From the NCBI RefSeq assembly GCF_000936425.1, contig NZ_AVFK01000010.1, positions 124,001 to 188,000 on the forward strand: DNA of 64,000 nt, read 5' to 3'. Below, in pieces: positions 48,842-57,438 of the stretch. The notes under the pieces were generated by a model. It was given only the letters and a program-made list of their open reading frames with translations, made no database searches and was not told the DNA's origin. Made by a program: the position numbers and the translations under genes. How positions within the stretch are numbered: position 1 is the first letter of the stretch; each line of letters begins with the position of its first letter. The DNA comes from Skermanella aerolata KACC 11604 (GTDB taxonomy: Bacteria > Pseudomonadota > Alphaproteobacteria > Azospirillales > Azospirillaceae).

Positions 48842-50275
48842 TCAGAGCTTTGCCAAGTCCGGTACCGGCCGCTTCAACTCCGGGATATCGGCCAGCACCC
48901 GTTCGATAGCCTGGGCTATCCCGAGCACCGCATGGTCGGCGCCGTGCCGGCCGCAGATCTGGATGCCGAACGGCGTGCCCGTCGCGTCCCGCCCGCATGG
49001 CACCACCACGACCGGTACGCTCAGCACCGTCAGCCCGTATGCCAGCGCCAGCCAATGCATGTAGTTGCGGGTCGGGGTGCCGTTGATCGTTTCCGGGTAC
49101 CATTGCTCGACCGGGAAGGGCGGGACCGCTGCCGTCGGGCAGATCAGCACGTCGAACGACTGCATGAAGGTGGCGAACTGCTTATAGAATCTGGTCTGCT
49201 CCGTCATGGCATGGGCCACGTCCCGGATGCCCAGCCCCAAGGCCGATTCCATGTTGGCGATGACGTTGGGACCAAGCTTGTCCCGCCGCTTCTCGAACTT
49301 GTCCAGATGGGCGCCGACGAAGATCACGGAGCGCAGCGTCTCGAACACCGTCTCGATCCCGGCAAGCTTCGGATCGGCCTCATCGATGCTCGCGAAGGCG
49401 CCGCCGAACCGCTTGACCGCATTCGAGAACGTCGCCCGGATGCCGTCATCGACCGGGGCGAAGCCCAGGTCGGCCGATACCGCGACCCTCAGCGACGACG
49501 GATCGACCTCCGGCAGCTTCAGGAAAGCGGCGGGATCGGCGCAGCCGGGCATGGGGTCGTGCGGATCGGTGCCGGCCATAGCTGCCATCAGCAGGGCGGC
49601 GTCGGCGACGGTCCTGCCCATCGGTCCTTCGACCGGCGACGGAGTCCACGCGATTCCCCGCCGGTCGGTCGGCACCAGCCCCGGCGATGGGCGGTATCCG
49701 GTCACGCCGCAATAAGCCGCCGGGGTGCGCAGGCTGCCGCCATGGTCCGAGCCGGTCGCCAGCGGCACCATGCCGCAGGCCAGCGCCACGGCCGATCCGC
49801 CCGAGGAGCCGCCGCTGGTGCGTGACGGATCGAAGGGGTTGCGGGTCGCGCCGAACACACTGTTGCGTGTGTTGGCCCCGGTGCCGAATTCCGGCGTATT
49901 TGTCTTGCCCAGCACGATGGCGCCAGCCTTGCGCACTGATGCCACCACCCGTTCGTCGCTTTCCGGTACATGATCGGCGAACAATTCCGATCCGTAGGTC
50001 GTCCTAATCCCCGCCGTGTCGCTGAGATCCTTGATACCGATCGGCAGGCCATGGAGCAGTCCCAGCGGCTCGCCGGCCATGACGGCGGCCTCCGCCTTCG
50101 CCGCTTCGGTGCGGGCGCGCTCGAAACTGCGGGTCACCATGGCGTTGACCGTAGCGTCGACGGCCTCGATCCGGGCGATGCAGGCCTCGGTCAATTCGAC
50201 AGGAGAGACTTCCTTGCGGCCGATCATCCGGCGCAGGGTTACGGCGTCGAGTTCGCACAGGTCGTTGGTGCTCAT
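48842..50275 (-). CDS. amidase signature enzyme
   Basis: A 477-residue hydrolase of the amidase signature family, which uses a Ser-cisSer-Lys triad. Lys is in PIGIKDLSD, the cis-Ser in the SGGSSGGSAVALA loop and the nucleophile in GSDHGGSLRTPAAYCG. Substrate is not predictable; it is not GatA, since gatB and gatC are absent and the C-terminal region differs (NYMHWLALAYGLTVLSVPVVV). Its stop lies about 60 bases downstream, on the minus strand, of the SDR promoter region, so the two may be co-transcribed. Confidence 0.9.
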   Translation of the reverse strand: MSTNDLCELDAVTLRRMIGRKEVSPVELTEACIARIEAVDATVNAMVTRSFERARTEAAKAEAAVMAGEPLGLLHGLPIGIKDLSDTAGIRTTYGSELFADHVPESDERVVASVRKAGAIVLGKTNTPEFGTGANTRNSVFGATRNPFDPSRTSGGSSGGSAVALACGMVPLATGSDHGGSLRTPAAYCGVTGYRPSPGLVPTDRRGIAWTPSPVEGPMGRTVADAALLMAAMAGTDPHDPMPGCADPAAFLKLPEVDPSSLRVAVSADLGFAPVDDGIRATFSNAVKRFGGAFASIDEADPKLAGIETVFETLRSVIFVGAHLDKFEKRRDKLGPNVIANMESALGLGIRDVAHAMTEQTRFYKQFATFMQSFDVLICPTAAVPPFPVEQWYPETINGTPTRNYMHWLALAYGLTVLSVPVVVVPCGRDATGTPFGIQICGRHGADHAVLGIAQAIERVLADIPELKRPVPDLAKL

Positions 50276-50530
50276 TCCGATTGGGTTCCTCGTTTCCTCA
50301 CCGGGGGATTTAGACGCGCATATCCCGATACGTCCAGAACTTCACCAGGAATTATCCGGTGAATGCGGTGCGTGCCGGTATCGGACCGCCTTGACGGCGT
50401 GAGCGGCCTCCCGGCGAGGCGGATGCACCCGTTGACCAAGTGTTACGTTAAGGTGCATATGAGGTAGAGAATATGAAGGGCTGGTCCACCGTCCGGTCGT
50501 TGAGGATTGGGTTGGGCGGAGAGGGTTGGA

Positions 50531-50917
50531 GTGACTTGTATCCTGATCGTCGAAGACCACGACCTTAACCGTGACGTGCTGTCCCGCCGGCTGAAGCGTC
50601 GGGGCTTCCAAGTCGCCACCGCGGCCGATGGGGCGGCCGGGGTCGAGGCGGCGGTCCGCGAGCGTCCAGATCTGGTCCTGATGGATATGAGCTTGCCGGT
50701 GGTGGACGGCTGGCAGGCCACCCGCATGATCAAGGCCAATCCCGAAACCTCCGGTATTCCCGTGATGGCTCTGACCGCCCATGCGTTGAAGGAAGACCGG
50801 GAGCGTGCGCTGGAGGCCGGCTGCGACGACTTCGAAACCAAGCCGGTGGATCTCGACCGCCTGCTCACCAAGATCGACGTCCTGCTCTCGAAGGTCCGGC
50901 CGGTAAGCAGTCCATGA
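50531..50917 (+). CDS. single-domain response regulator
   Basis: A 128-residue CheY/DivK-like receiver without an output domain. Acidic pair Glu8-Asp9, phospho-acceptor Asp52 in LVLMDMSLP, Thr82 in MALTAHA and Lys104 in ETKPVDLDRL are all present. The product shape is closest to DivK-type regulators. The GTG at 50531 has GGAGAGGG upstream and starts at the conserved first strand; an earlier start adds nothing conserved. Its stop overlaps the next gene by 4 bases. Confidence 0.88.
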   Translation: MTCILIVEDHDLNRDVLSRRLKRRGFQVATAADGAAGVEAAVRERPDLVLMDMSLPVVDGWQATRMIKANPETSGIPVMALTAHALKEDRERALEAGCDDFETKPVDLDRLLTKIDVLLSKVRPVSSP

Positions 50918-51303
50918 GCGATGTCGCGGCAGCGCACCGGGAACTGATCCGTCTGGCTGCCTGCATGGCCGAAAGCAGCGCCATCGTTCTGACGTCAGCC
51001 GGGCAGATCACCGACGATGAAGACCTGAAGATGCTGGAGTGGATATCCACGTCCATCGCAGCCTTGCAGGAGCTGACGGGACAGGGCGATGCCACGCTCC
51101 TGCAAGACCGCCCGCACCGTCATGCCATCCGCAACTTCCTCAATGCCATCAAGGGGGGAGCGCTCCTGCTGACCGAGGGTGCTCCCGACAACGGTCTGGA
51201 CGCCGCAGGCCCTGCTGCCCGCGCCGCCGAAGAAATGGTTGCCCACTCCGACGCAATCCTCGCTTGCCTGGACGAAGTCAAGCAAGGGGCTGGACAAGCG
51301 TAG
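50914..51303 (+). CDS. small DHp-like protein coupled to the response regulator
   Basis: A 129-residue helical protein not matched to a known family. Its centre reads DRPHRHAIRNFLNAIKGGALLLTE; His70 followed by Ile-Arg-Asn and a Leu-Asn-Ala-Ile helix resembles the H box of a histidine kinase DHp domain (H-x-x-R-N-x-L-x-A-I). There is no ATPase domain. Coupled by ATGA overlap with a receiver, it may be a phosphotransferase or a phosphatase partner for it. This role is inference. Confidence 0.6.
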   Translation: MSDVAAAHRELIRLAACMAESSAIVLTSAGQITDDEDLKMLEWISTSIAALQELTGQGDATLLQDRPHRHAIRNFLNAIKGGALLLTEGAPDNGLDAAGPAARAAEEMVAHSDAILACLDEVKQGAGQA

Positions 51304-51344
51304 AAGTGGCTTCCAGACACAAAGCTTGACTTGTCGGCGCGTCG

Positions 51345-51427
51345 ATGTCGGGCTGAAGAGGCCCGACCTATAAGAGCCCACTTGGCAAAAGCACGCTCAC
51401 GTAGGTCGGGCCTCTTCAGCCCGACAT
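51345..51427. repeat. REP/REPIN-like inverted pair
   Basis: Perfect 26-base arms (51345-51370 with 51402-51427) around a 31-base spacer, between convergent genes. The right arm starts with GTAG (51401-51404), then a GTCGGGC / GCCCGAC hairpin (51405-51411 with 51419-51425). The left unit is its inverted copy. The head CGTAGGTCGG is shared with the element at 18191. Confidence 0.75.
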
Positions 51428-51463
51428 TTAACGTTCTAGACCGATCAATATCTTCTCATCGTA

Positions 51464-52444
51464 TTACACATACAGCCTCTCCTCCTCCAGCCCCTTGTAC
51501 ATGTCGGCGACGAACTCGCCATAGCCGTTGTAAAGCTGCGTCGGCACCATCTCGCCGGTGCCGAGCACCCGTTCGGAAGCCTGGCTCCAACGCGGATGCG
51601 GCACCTGCGGGTTGACGTTGGCCCAGAAACCGTACTCGCTCGCCTGGATCTGTTCCCAGAAGCTGACCGGGCGCTTGTCGGTGAAGGTGAAGCTGACGAT
51701 CGACTTGATCGACTTGAATCCGTATTTCCACGGAACCGCCAACCGGAGCGGCGCGCCGTTTTGCTTCGGCACCGGCTTGCCATATAGGCCGGTCACCAGG
51801 AAGGCCAGTTCGTTGGTTGCCTCGGCTATGGTCAGGCCTTCGACATAGGGCCAGGGATACCAGAACTGCCGCTGTCCGCTAGCCATGCCAGGATCCTGGA
51901 AGGTCTGCATCACGACGTATTTGGCAGAACCGGTCGGGCGGGCGAAATCCACCAGCGCCTTCATCGGGAAGCCGCTCCAGGGCACCGCCATCGACCATGC
52001 CTCGACGCAGCGGTGCCGGTAGACCCGCTCCTCCAGCGGCATCTGCGCCAGCAAGGTGTCGATGTCGATCGTCTTTTCCTGCTCGACCATGCCGGAGATC
52101 CTGACGGTCCAGGGCCGCAGCTTCAGGTTCTGCGCCGCCCGCCAGATGTTCTTCTGGGAGCCGAACTCGTAGAAATTGGTATAGGTGGTGGCCTGGGATG
52201 GGTCGGTGATCGCGCGGTCTATCACATAGCGCTCATTGCGCTTGACTGGATAAAGCTTGGCGGTGGGATCGTCGGCCGCGACCTCGGTCTGGCCGAAGGC
52301 GGGACCCGTCAGGATCGATCCCGCCGCCGCGATCGTGGGAGCGGCCAGCGCCGTCTTCAGCAGCGCCCGCCGTTTTAGGAAGACATGTTCCGGAGTGGCC
52401 GCCGACTCCGGCAGCTCCCACCCGCGTCTGAATCGGATCAGCAT
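51464..52444 (-). CDS. msrP: protein-methionine-sulfoxide reductase, molybdenum subunit
   Basis: Periplasmic molybdoenzyme that repairs oxidised methionines in envelope proteins. 326 residues. The N-terminus has a twin-arginine export signal (KRRALLKTALAAPTIAAAG, about 24-42). The molybdopterin ligand is Cys146 in RHRCVEAWSMAVPW, and the core ends KYGFKSIKSIVSF, as in YedY. The usual heme-binding membrane partner msrQ is not adjacent on either side, so its electron donor must be encoded elsewhere. It converges with the receiver-DHp pair across the REP element. Confidence 0.93.
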   Translation of the reverse strand: MLIRFRRGWELPESAATPEHVFLKRRALLKTALAAPTIAAAGSILTGPAFGQTEVAADDPTAKLYPVKRNERYVIDRAITDPSQATTYTNFYEFGSQKNIWRAAQNLKLRPWTVRISGMVEQEKTIDIDTLLAQMPLEERVYRHRCVEAWSMAVPWSGFPMKALVDFARPTGSAKYVVMQTFQDPGMASGQRQFWYPWPYVEGLTIAEATNELAFLVTGLYGKPVPKQNGAPLRLAVPWKYGFKSIKSIVSFTFTDKRPVSFWEQIQASEYGFWANVNPQVPHPRWSQASERVLGTGEMVPTQLYNGYGEFVADMYKGLEEERLYV

Positions 52445-52513
52445 GGCGTTCCTCCCTCGGTAATCCCTGTTCAGATCACAGATTTGAAGCTGGAACAGCC
52501 ATTCGGCAAATCA

Positions 52514-52553
52514 AGTTCGGGTGAACGGCGCGTGACAGCGCCTCACCCGAACT
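52514..52553 (-). terminator. terminator of the first dps gene
   Basis: An 11-bp outer stem (52514-52524 with 52543-52553) and 5-bp inner stem (52527-52531 with 52538-52542) follow the dps stop by 21 bases on the minus strand. Strong hairpin, short T-run. Confidence 0.65.
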
Positions 52554-52574
52554 CGGGGCCGGTTCATGCACCGA

Positions 52575-53045
52575 TCAGCCTTCCAGCATGCTGCGCAGCA
52601 TCCAGGCGGTCTTTTCGTGCAGCTGCATCCGCTGGGTCAACAGGTCGGCCGTTGGCTCGTCGCCGACTTTTTCGGCGGCGGGGAACACCGAGCGGGCCGT
52701 GCGGACCACGGCCTCCTGGCCGGCCACCAGCTGGCGGATCATCTCTTCAGCCTTCGGCACGTCGGTCGCTTCCTGGATCGACGTCAGCGCCGCGTACTGC
52801 GAATAGCTGCCCGGAGCGGGGAAGCCAAGCGCCCTAATACGCTCCGCGATCAGGTCGACGGCCAGCGCCAGTTCGTTGTACTGCGTCTCGAACATCAAGT
52901 GCAGCGTGTTGAACATCGGGCCGGTGACGTTCCAGTGGAAGCTGTGCGTCTTGAGATAGAGGGTGTAGGTGTCGGCCAGCAGGCGCGACAAACCCTCCGC
53001 GATCTCGCGGCGGTCGTTCTCGGTGATGCCAATATCGATCTGCAT
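52575..53045 (-). CDS. dps: Dps ferritin-like DNA-protection protein (copy 1)
   Basis: Dodecameric mini-ferritin that oxidises and stores iron and protects DNA. 156 residues. The intersubunit ferroxidase segment is [20 protein letters not shown] with both His and a Glu kept. The ATG at 53045 has AGGGGG upstream; an in-frame start 32 codons earlier is rejected. A possible iron-control box lies about 90 bases upstream. A second dps gene lies 500 bases away on the same strand. Confidence 0.93.
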   Translation of the reverse strand: MQIDIGITENDRREIAEGLSRLLADTYTLYLKTHSFHWNVTGPMFNTLHLMFETQYNELALAVDLIAERIRALGFPAPGSYSQYAALTSIQEATDVPKAEEMIRQLVAGQEAVVRTARSVFPAAEKVGDEPTADLLTQRMQLHEKTAWMLRSMLEG

Positions 53046-53130
53046 GATTCTGCCCCCTGAAAACGTGTTTAGCAAAAACACTATACATAGCCTGATGTGG
53101 GTACGCGGGGGCAATGCGGCAATCGCATTC

Positions 53131-53147
53131 TTTAGAATCATTCCAAT
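53131..53147 (-). promoter_or_regulatory. possible Irr/ICE-type iron control element
   Basis: TTTAGAA, three bases, then TTCCAAT: it matches the alphaproteobacterial iron control element TTTAGAA-N3-TTCTAAA at 12 of 14 fixed positions. Placed about 86 bases before the dps start, plausible for Irr control. Low certainty without a genome-wide check for Irr. Confidence 0.4.
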
Positions 53148-53191
53148 GTTTGATCTGCATCAAGCGCATGCCGGACCATCGGCAATGCCGA

Positions 53192-53473
53192 TCATTCGGC
53201 TTGCATGCTGACCACTTCAGGCGGTCCGTCCGGATCGAGTTCCCGGCAGTCGGCCAGTTCAGATTCCAGCCACGGATTGGCCATCACTTCGTCCTCGTCG
53301 GCTGCGGGCAGCAGCAGATGCATGCCCTCCCGCCCTGCCAGTTCAGCCTGGTCGGCCGCTATCTGCCGGGCACCGGCCTCGTCGGCCGCACGGACGATCA
53401 GCTTGCGCGTCTTACGGTAATGTTCCCATTTCCGGGCAAGAGGGAGCACCGGTTCCAAAACGAAGAAAGGCAT
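53192..53473 (-). CDS. hypothetical protein between the dps genes
   Basis: A 93-residue acidic protein of unknown function. It begins MPFFVLEPVLPLARKWEHYRK... and contains LIVRAADEAGARQIAADQA, a pattern seen in small proteins of unknown function. No signal peptide or membrane helix. It lies between, and on the same strand as, two dps genes, which hints at a link to oxidative or stationary-phase stress. Confidence 0.6.
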   Translation of the reverse strand: MPFFVLEPVLPLARKWEHYRKTRKLIVRAADEAGARQIAADQAELAGREGMHLLLPAADEDEVMANPWLESELADCRELDPDGPPEVVSMQAE

Positions 53474-53579
53474 GGGATCGGACTTCCTCCCTGATGGTCG
53501 AAAACGCTGATGATAGAAGGATGCGGTAAGACACCGCGCGCCCGGCGGCGAGATGCCGCCGGGGTGCAGGCCGTAGCGA

Positions 53580-54086
53580 TCAGCTCATCGATGAACGCAG
53601 CATCCAGGCGGCCTTTTCATGGGCATCCATGCGATGGTTCATCAGGTCTTCGGTCACCGTGTCGTTCGCTTCCTCGCAGATCCCGACGACGGCGCGGCAA
53701 GCCTGGGTGACGGTCTCGTTGTCGCGCACGAGCTGTTCCAGCATGCCGCGCGCATCGGGAACGCCGTGCTCGTCCTCGATGGTGCTGAGCTTCAGGAACT
53801 GGCTCAGGCTGCCCGGCGCGAAGTAACCCAGGGCACGGATACGCTCGGCGATATCGTCCACGGCGGTCGTCAGATCGGTATATTGAACTTCGAACATCTC
53901 ATGAAGGCTGTGGAACTGTGCGCCGGTCACGTTCCAGTGAAAACCATGCGTCTTGCCGAGAAGTGTGTAAGTATCCGACAGTACCTTGGCCAAGCCGTCG
54001 GATAGCGCCTTACGGTTCTCTTCGGTAATGCCGGTGCGAACTGCCAGCGGCTCATGCGACTGGGCGGTGGTCTTTTCGAATGCCAT
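53580..54086 (-). CDS. dps: Dps ferritin-like DNA-protection protein (copy 2)
   Basis: A 168-residue paralogue of the previous Dps. Ferroxidase segment HGFHWNVTGAQFHSLHEMFE, then [19 protein letters not shown]. It differs from copy 1 by a longer polar N-terminus (MAFEKTTAQSHEPLAVRTG), which in other Dps proteins binds DNA. AAAGGAG precedes the ATG. The two copies may answer different signals; no iron-control box was seen before this one. Confidence 0.93.
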   Translation of the reverse strand: MAFEKTTAQSHEPLAVRTGITEENRKALSDGLAKVLSDTYTLLGKTHGFHWNVTGAQFHSLHEMFEVQYTDLTTAVDDIAERIRALGYFAPGSLSQFLKLSTIEDEHGVPDARGMLEQLVRDNETVTQACRAVVGICEEANDTVTEDLMNHRMDAHEKAAWMLRSSMS

Positions 54087-54301
54087 GATATGGCTCCTTT
54101 AAGCTTTGTGAAAATATCCCATTGACCCTGCTGACCAAGCTTGGCTGCATATTGGGGAAGTCAACCCTCTCCGCTGCGTCCACGCCAGGGCGGGCCGTCC
54201 ATAGCTTCAACGAGAAATCGTCGGAAAAGTGCCGTGCGTCAGCCCAATTGTGCCGGGCTGAATGCTCGGTCCGTGGAAATGAGCTAGATCGTATAAAAGA
54301 A

Positions 54302-54337
54302 GATGGCGTGCCCGGCTAGTCGGCCGGACCCGCCATC
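54302..54337 (-). terminator. hairpin downstream of the EF-G-like gene
   Basis: A 7-bp outer stem (54302-54308 with 54331-54337) plus a GC-rich inner stem, 13 bases after the stop on the minus strand. Confidence 0.55.
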
Positions 54338-54349
54338 CCGCATCCCCTT

Positions 54350-56395
54350 CTATTGCGCCGCGACAGACGATTGCCGGATCTCGATCGCGCGGTCCGCCAG
54401 CCGCCCGGTCAGTTCCGCCAGATGGTCGAAGCTGGTGGTGAAGAAACCCAGCCCCAGCGTCAGCGACCGAAGTTCGACGATCAGGTCGTGGACCTCCGCC
54501 TCCGGCATCAGCGCCTTGACCTCGTCCCAGCCTTCCCAGCCCGGACGTCCGTCGAAGCCCAGGATCTGGCCGCGCCGCCCGGTGATCAGGCGCTGCACCT
54601 TGGGCGTGAACTCGGTAGGCGCCGCGATGGTGACCTGAAGGATCGGCTCCAGCAGGACCGGTTCGCATTTCGGCATGCCTTCGCTCATCGCCATGCGGCC
54701 GGCCGTCTTGAACGCCTGCTCGCTGCTGTCGACCGCGTGGAACTGGCCGCTGATCAGGGTGACCGCCACATCCACCACGGGGAAGCCCAGCGGTCCCTGG
54801 ACCAGATACTCCTTCACGCCGGTTTCCACCGCCGGGATGAACTGCCGAGGCACGACGCCACCCACGACCTTCTCGTCATAGGCGAAACCGCTGCCGCGCG
54901 GCAGCGGCTTGATCTCGACCTGGACGTCGGCGAACTGGCCATGGCCGCCCGTCTGCCGCTTGAAGCGGGCATGCTGGGCCGTCGGCTTGCGGATTGTCTC
55001 GCGGTAGGCCACCGCCGGCATGCGCGACCGAACCGGCAGGTTGTATTTGGAGCGCAGCCTGTCCATCGCGAGCTGGAGATGGATATCGCCCTGTCCCCAC
55101 AGCACGATCTCGCCGGTATCGGCGTTGTTGGTGACGGAAAATGCCGGATCTTCCTCAGCGAGCTTCGCGATGGCTCCGGTCAGCTTGACCTCGTCGCTGC
55201 GCTGCTCGGCGGAAACCGCCAACGCATAGACGGGTGCGGGAGGGTCGGGCCACAGCGGCGCCTTGACCTTGCCGCCCTGATCGTCCAGCACTTCGCCGGT
55301 CGCCACGTGTTCCATCCGCCCCAGCGCCACGACCTCGCCGGTGGAAGCGCTGGACAGCTTGTGCTGGTCGTGTCCCTGCATGCGGTAGATGCCGCTGACC
55401 CTGTCTCCTCCCAGCGTCTGCCCGTCGCTGACGGTGCCTTTCCAGACGCGGGCGAAGCTGAGTTTGCCGGCATGGGGGGCGTGGTAGGTCTTGAACACCT
55501 GGACGACGATATTGCCGTTCAGCGGGATTTCCAGACGTGCCGCCGCCGCTTCGGCTTCCGGCGCCTCATGGCGGAGCGCCTTCAGCAGGCGCCGCACGCC
55601 GTTGTCGTTCTCGGCCGAACCGATGAAGACCGGTACGATCAGGTCGGATGCCAGATCCTTGGCAAGCTGCCGGTAGATCTCTTCCTTGTCGGGAGCGACG
55701 TCTTCCAGAAGCTGTTCCAGCAAGCTGTCGTCGAAGTCGGACAGGGCTTCCAGAAGCTCCTGCCGCGCCGTCTGCTCGCGCTCGCGCACGGTGGCCGGCA
55801 CCTCGACCAGGTTGGATGGCGCATGCGGGTTGTAGTGATACGCCCGCTCGCTGACCAGATCGACATAGCCGGTGATCGTATCGCCGTCGCGGGTCGGTAC
55901 TTCGCGCAGCACCAGGGGCCTTGAAGACACCGCCTGAAGCGCCTGCATCAGGTCGCGCACCCGGATTTCCTGAGTGCCCAGACTGTCCACCTTGTTGATG
56001 AACAGGATGTGGGGAATGCCGTTGTCGTCCAGGAACTTGAACAGCGGGGCCAGCATCGGCGCCTTGTCCGGAACAGGCTCGCACACGACGACCGCGACGT
56101 CGGCGACCATCAGCGAGGTCTGCGCTTCGGCTCCCAGCTCGACCGAGCCGGGACAGTCCAGGAAGGTCCAGCGTTCGCCCAGGTACTCGGCGGTGGCAAG
56201 CCCGACCTCGACGCTCATCTTGCGCGCTCGGGCTTCGGGCGCGCTGTCGCCTACAGTGTTGCCGTCCTTGACGCTGCCTTTTCGGCTGACCGCCCCAGCC
56301 GCGAACAACAGGCTCTCCATCAAGGTGGTCTTGCCGCTTAGATAGGGGCCGACGAGGGCGGCGCAGCGTGGCCCCGCTGATCTGGTGCTTGGCAT
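54350..56395 (-). CDS. elongation factor G-like GTPase (EF-G paralogue)
   Basis: A 681-residue EF-G relative, not the housekeeping FusA. G1 is GPYLSGKTT (16-24) in place of GHVDAGKTT; G3 is DCPGS and G4 NKVD, so GTP binding is likely. The switch I signature of canonical EF-G (RGITI) is missing; the equivalent region reads KMSVEVGLATAEY. Domain IV (RQTGGHGQFADVQVEI, then GVVPRQFIPAVETGVKEYL) and V are complete. Such paralogues occur in many bacteria and may act in ribosome stress or recycling. No str operon genes are nearby. Confidence 0.85.
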   Translation of the reverse strand: MPSTRSAGPRCAALVGPYLSGKTTLMESLLFAAGAVSRKGSVKDGNTVGDSAPEARARKMSVEVGLATAEYLGERWTFLDCPGSVELGAEAQTSLMVADVAVVVCEPVPDKAPMLAPLFKFLDDNGIPHILFINKVDSLGTQEIRVRDLMQALQAVSSRPLVLREVPTRDGDTITGYVDLVSERAYHYNPHAPSNLVEVPATVREREQTARQELLEALSDFDDSLLEQLLEDVAPDKEEIYRQLAKDLASDLIVPVFIGSAENDNGVRRLLKALRHEAPEAEAAAARLEIPLNGNIVVQVFKTYHAPHAGKLSFARVWKGTVSDGQTLGGDRVSGIYRMQGHDQHKLSSASTGEVVALGRMEHVATGEVLDDQGGKVKAPLWPDPPAPVYALAVSAEQRSDEVKLTGAIAKLAEEDPAFSVTNNADTGEIVLWGQGDIHLQLAMDRLRSKYNLPVRSRMPAVAYRETIRKPTAQHARFKRQTGGHGQFADVQVEIKPLPRGSGFAYDEKVVGGVVPRQFIPAVETGVKEYLVQGPLGFPVVDVAVTLISGQFHAVDSSEQAFKTAGRMAMSEGMPKCEPVLLEPILQVTIAAPTEFTPKVQRLITGRRGQILGFDGRPGWEGWDEVKALMPEAEVHDLIVELRSLTLGLGFFTTSFDHLAELTGRLADRAIEIRQSSVAAQ

Positions 56396-56910
56396 TCGGA
56401 ACCTCCCAGTACCGTACAAGCGCGATCTGGGGCGTCCGTGGGACCGGCCGGATCAAATTGAGAACGGCCGTGGGCGCCCTCGATCCTTTACCATTTTGGT
56501 ATTTGTGATGGTCCTCCCGCCGGTTCGCGCTGTCCATGAAAAAGCGCATGCTGCGCTGCCGCAATGGTGCGACAGTCTGACCAGGGCGATCATCGTGCCG
56601 GATTCCAGTTGTGCTGTCTCACTGATTGTTCGAGATCAAACCATCTTCTTGCAAACAATATCAAAATTCCAGCCGTCGTCTTAGGTGAGTCGAGCCGGGC
56701 CGAACGGATGTCTTTCTGGAGGAACATCCGCCCACCCGTATGGTCCATCGAACCAGAAGCAGATCCTCGGCAATTTATTGACATTTATGCTATTTGATAT
56801 ATTCCTTTCGGTATGCCGAGACAGGCTGCCGTTTGCCGGGAATCGCTGGCCGGCTTCCTGACAGGGGGCGAACCATTCGTCAGCAATGGCCGGGCCGGGG
56901 AAAAGAACCG
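56396..56910. other. intergenic region of about 515 bases
   Basis: A divergent gap between the EF-G-like and Cache genes; the right half is AT-rich. TTGACA at 56778-56783 with TATATT 14 bases later is a poor-spacing promoter candidate. No small frame has a convincing ribosome site, and no RNA gene is recognised. Confidence 0.45.
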
Positions 56911-57423
56911 ATGATGTCATGGATTTCCGCAACGACCCGCCGTCTGGCCACCGCTGCGGCATTTGCCGTCGCGATCATTTCGGCAGTGGGTGTGCCAGGA
57001 TCGGGTGCTTCGGGATCTGCCAGCGCCGAGACTCTGAAGCCGACTCCGGACGAAGTCGTGGATCTTACCCGGAGAGCCGTCGCGATCGTCGAAACCCAGG
57101 GGGTCGAGGCCGCAAGGGAACTTTTCAACACGGAGGGCGAGTTCAAGTTCGGCGAGATCTACGTCAACCTGCTCGACTTCAAGGGAGCCTGGCTGATCTA
57201 CCCGCCTCGGCCGGCCAGCGTCGGGCTCAACGTCATCAACCTCAAGGACGCCGACGGCAAGTCCCTGATCCAGGACATCATCAGGACCGCGCGCGACAAC
57301 GGCGAGGGCTGGGTCGAATATCGCTGGATCAATCCTGTCACCAACAGGGTCGAACCGAAGCTGACCTACGTCAAGCGGGTGGCCGGCAAGGACATCGCAG
57401 CCTCCATCGGTATCTACAAGTGA
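56911..57423 (+). CDS. exported stand-alone Cache-domain protein
   Basis: A 170-residue periplasmic protein: a signal peptide (LATAAAFAVAIISAVGVPGSGASGSASAE in pieces, cleavage near residue 33) and a single Cache sensor domain (WLIYPPRPASVGLNVINLKDADGKS, EGWVEYRWINPVTNRVEPKLTYVK). Usually this fold is the ligand-binding part of chemoreceptors and kinases; here no membrane anchor or signalling domain follows. It may serve as a soluble binding protein for another receptor. The ATG at 56911 or 56914 is chosen; a longer frame has no signal peptide at its start. Confidence 0.75.
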   Translation: MMSWISATTRRLATAAAFAVAIISAVGVPGSGASGSASAETLKPTPDEVVDLTRRAVAIVETQGVEAARELFNTEGEFKFGEIYVNLLDFKGAWLIYPPRPASVGLNVINLKDADGKSLIQDIIRTARDNGEGWVEYRWINPVTNRVEPKLTYVKRVAGKDIAASIGIYK

Positions 57424-57438
57424 CGTCCTCCCATCCAG

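Noticed and set aside
48783-49103. N-terminal extension of the SDR
   Set aside because: It would overlap the amidase gene and lacks family similarity; a strong GGAGGAGG site precedes 48782.
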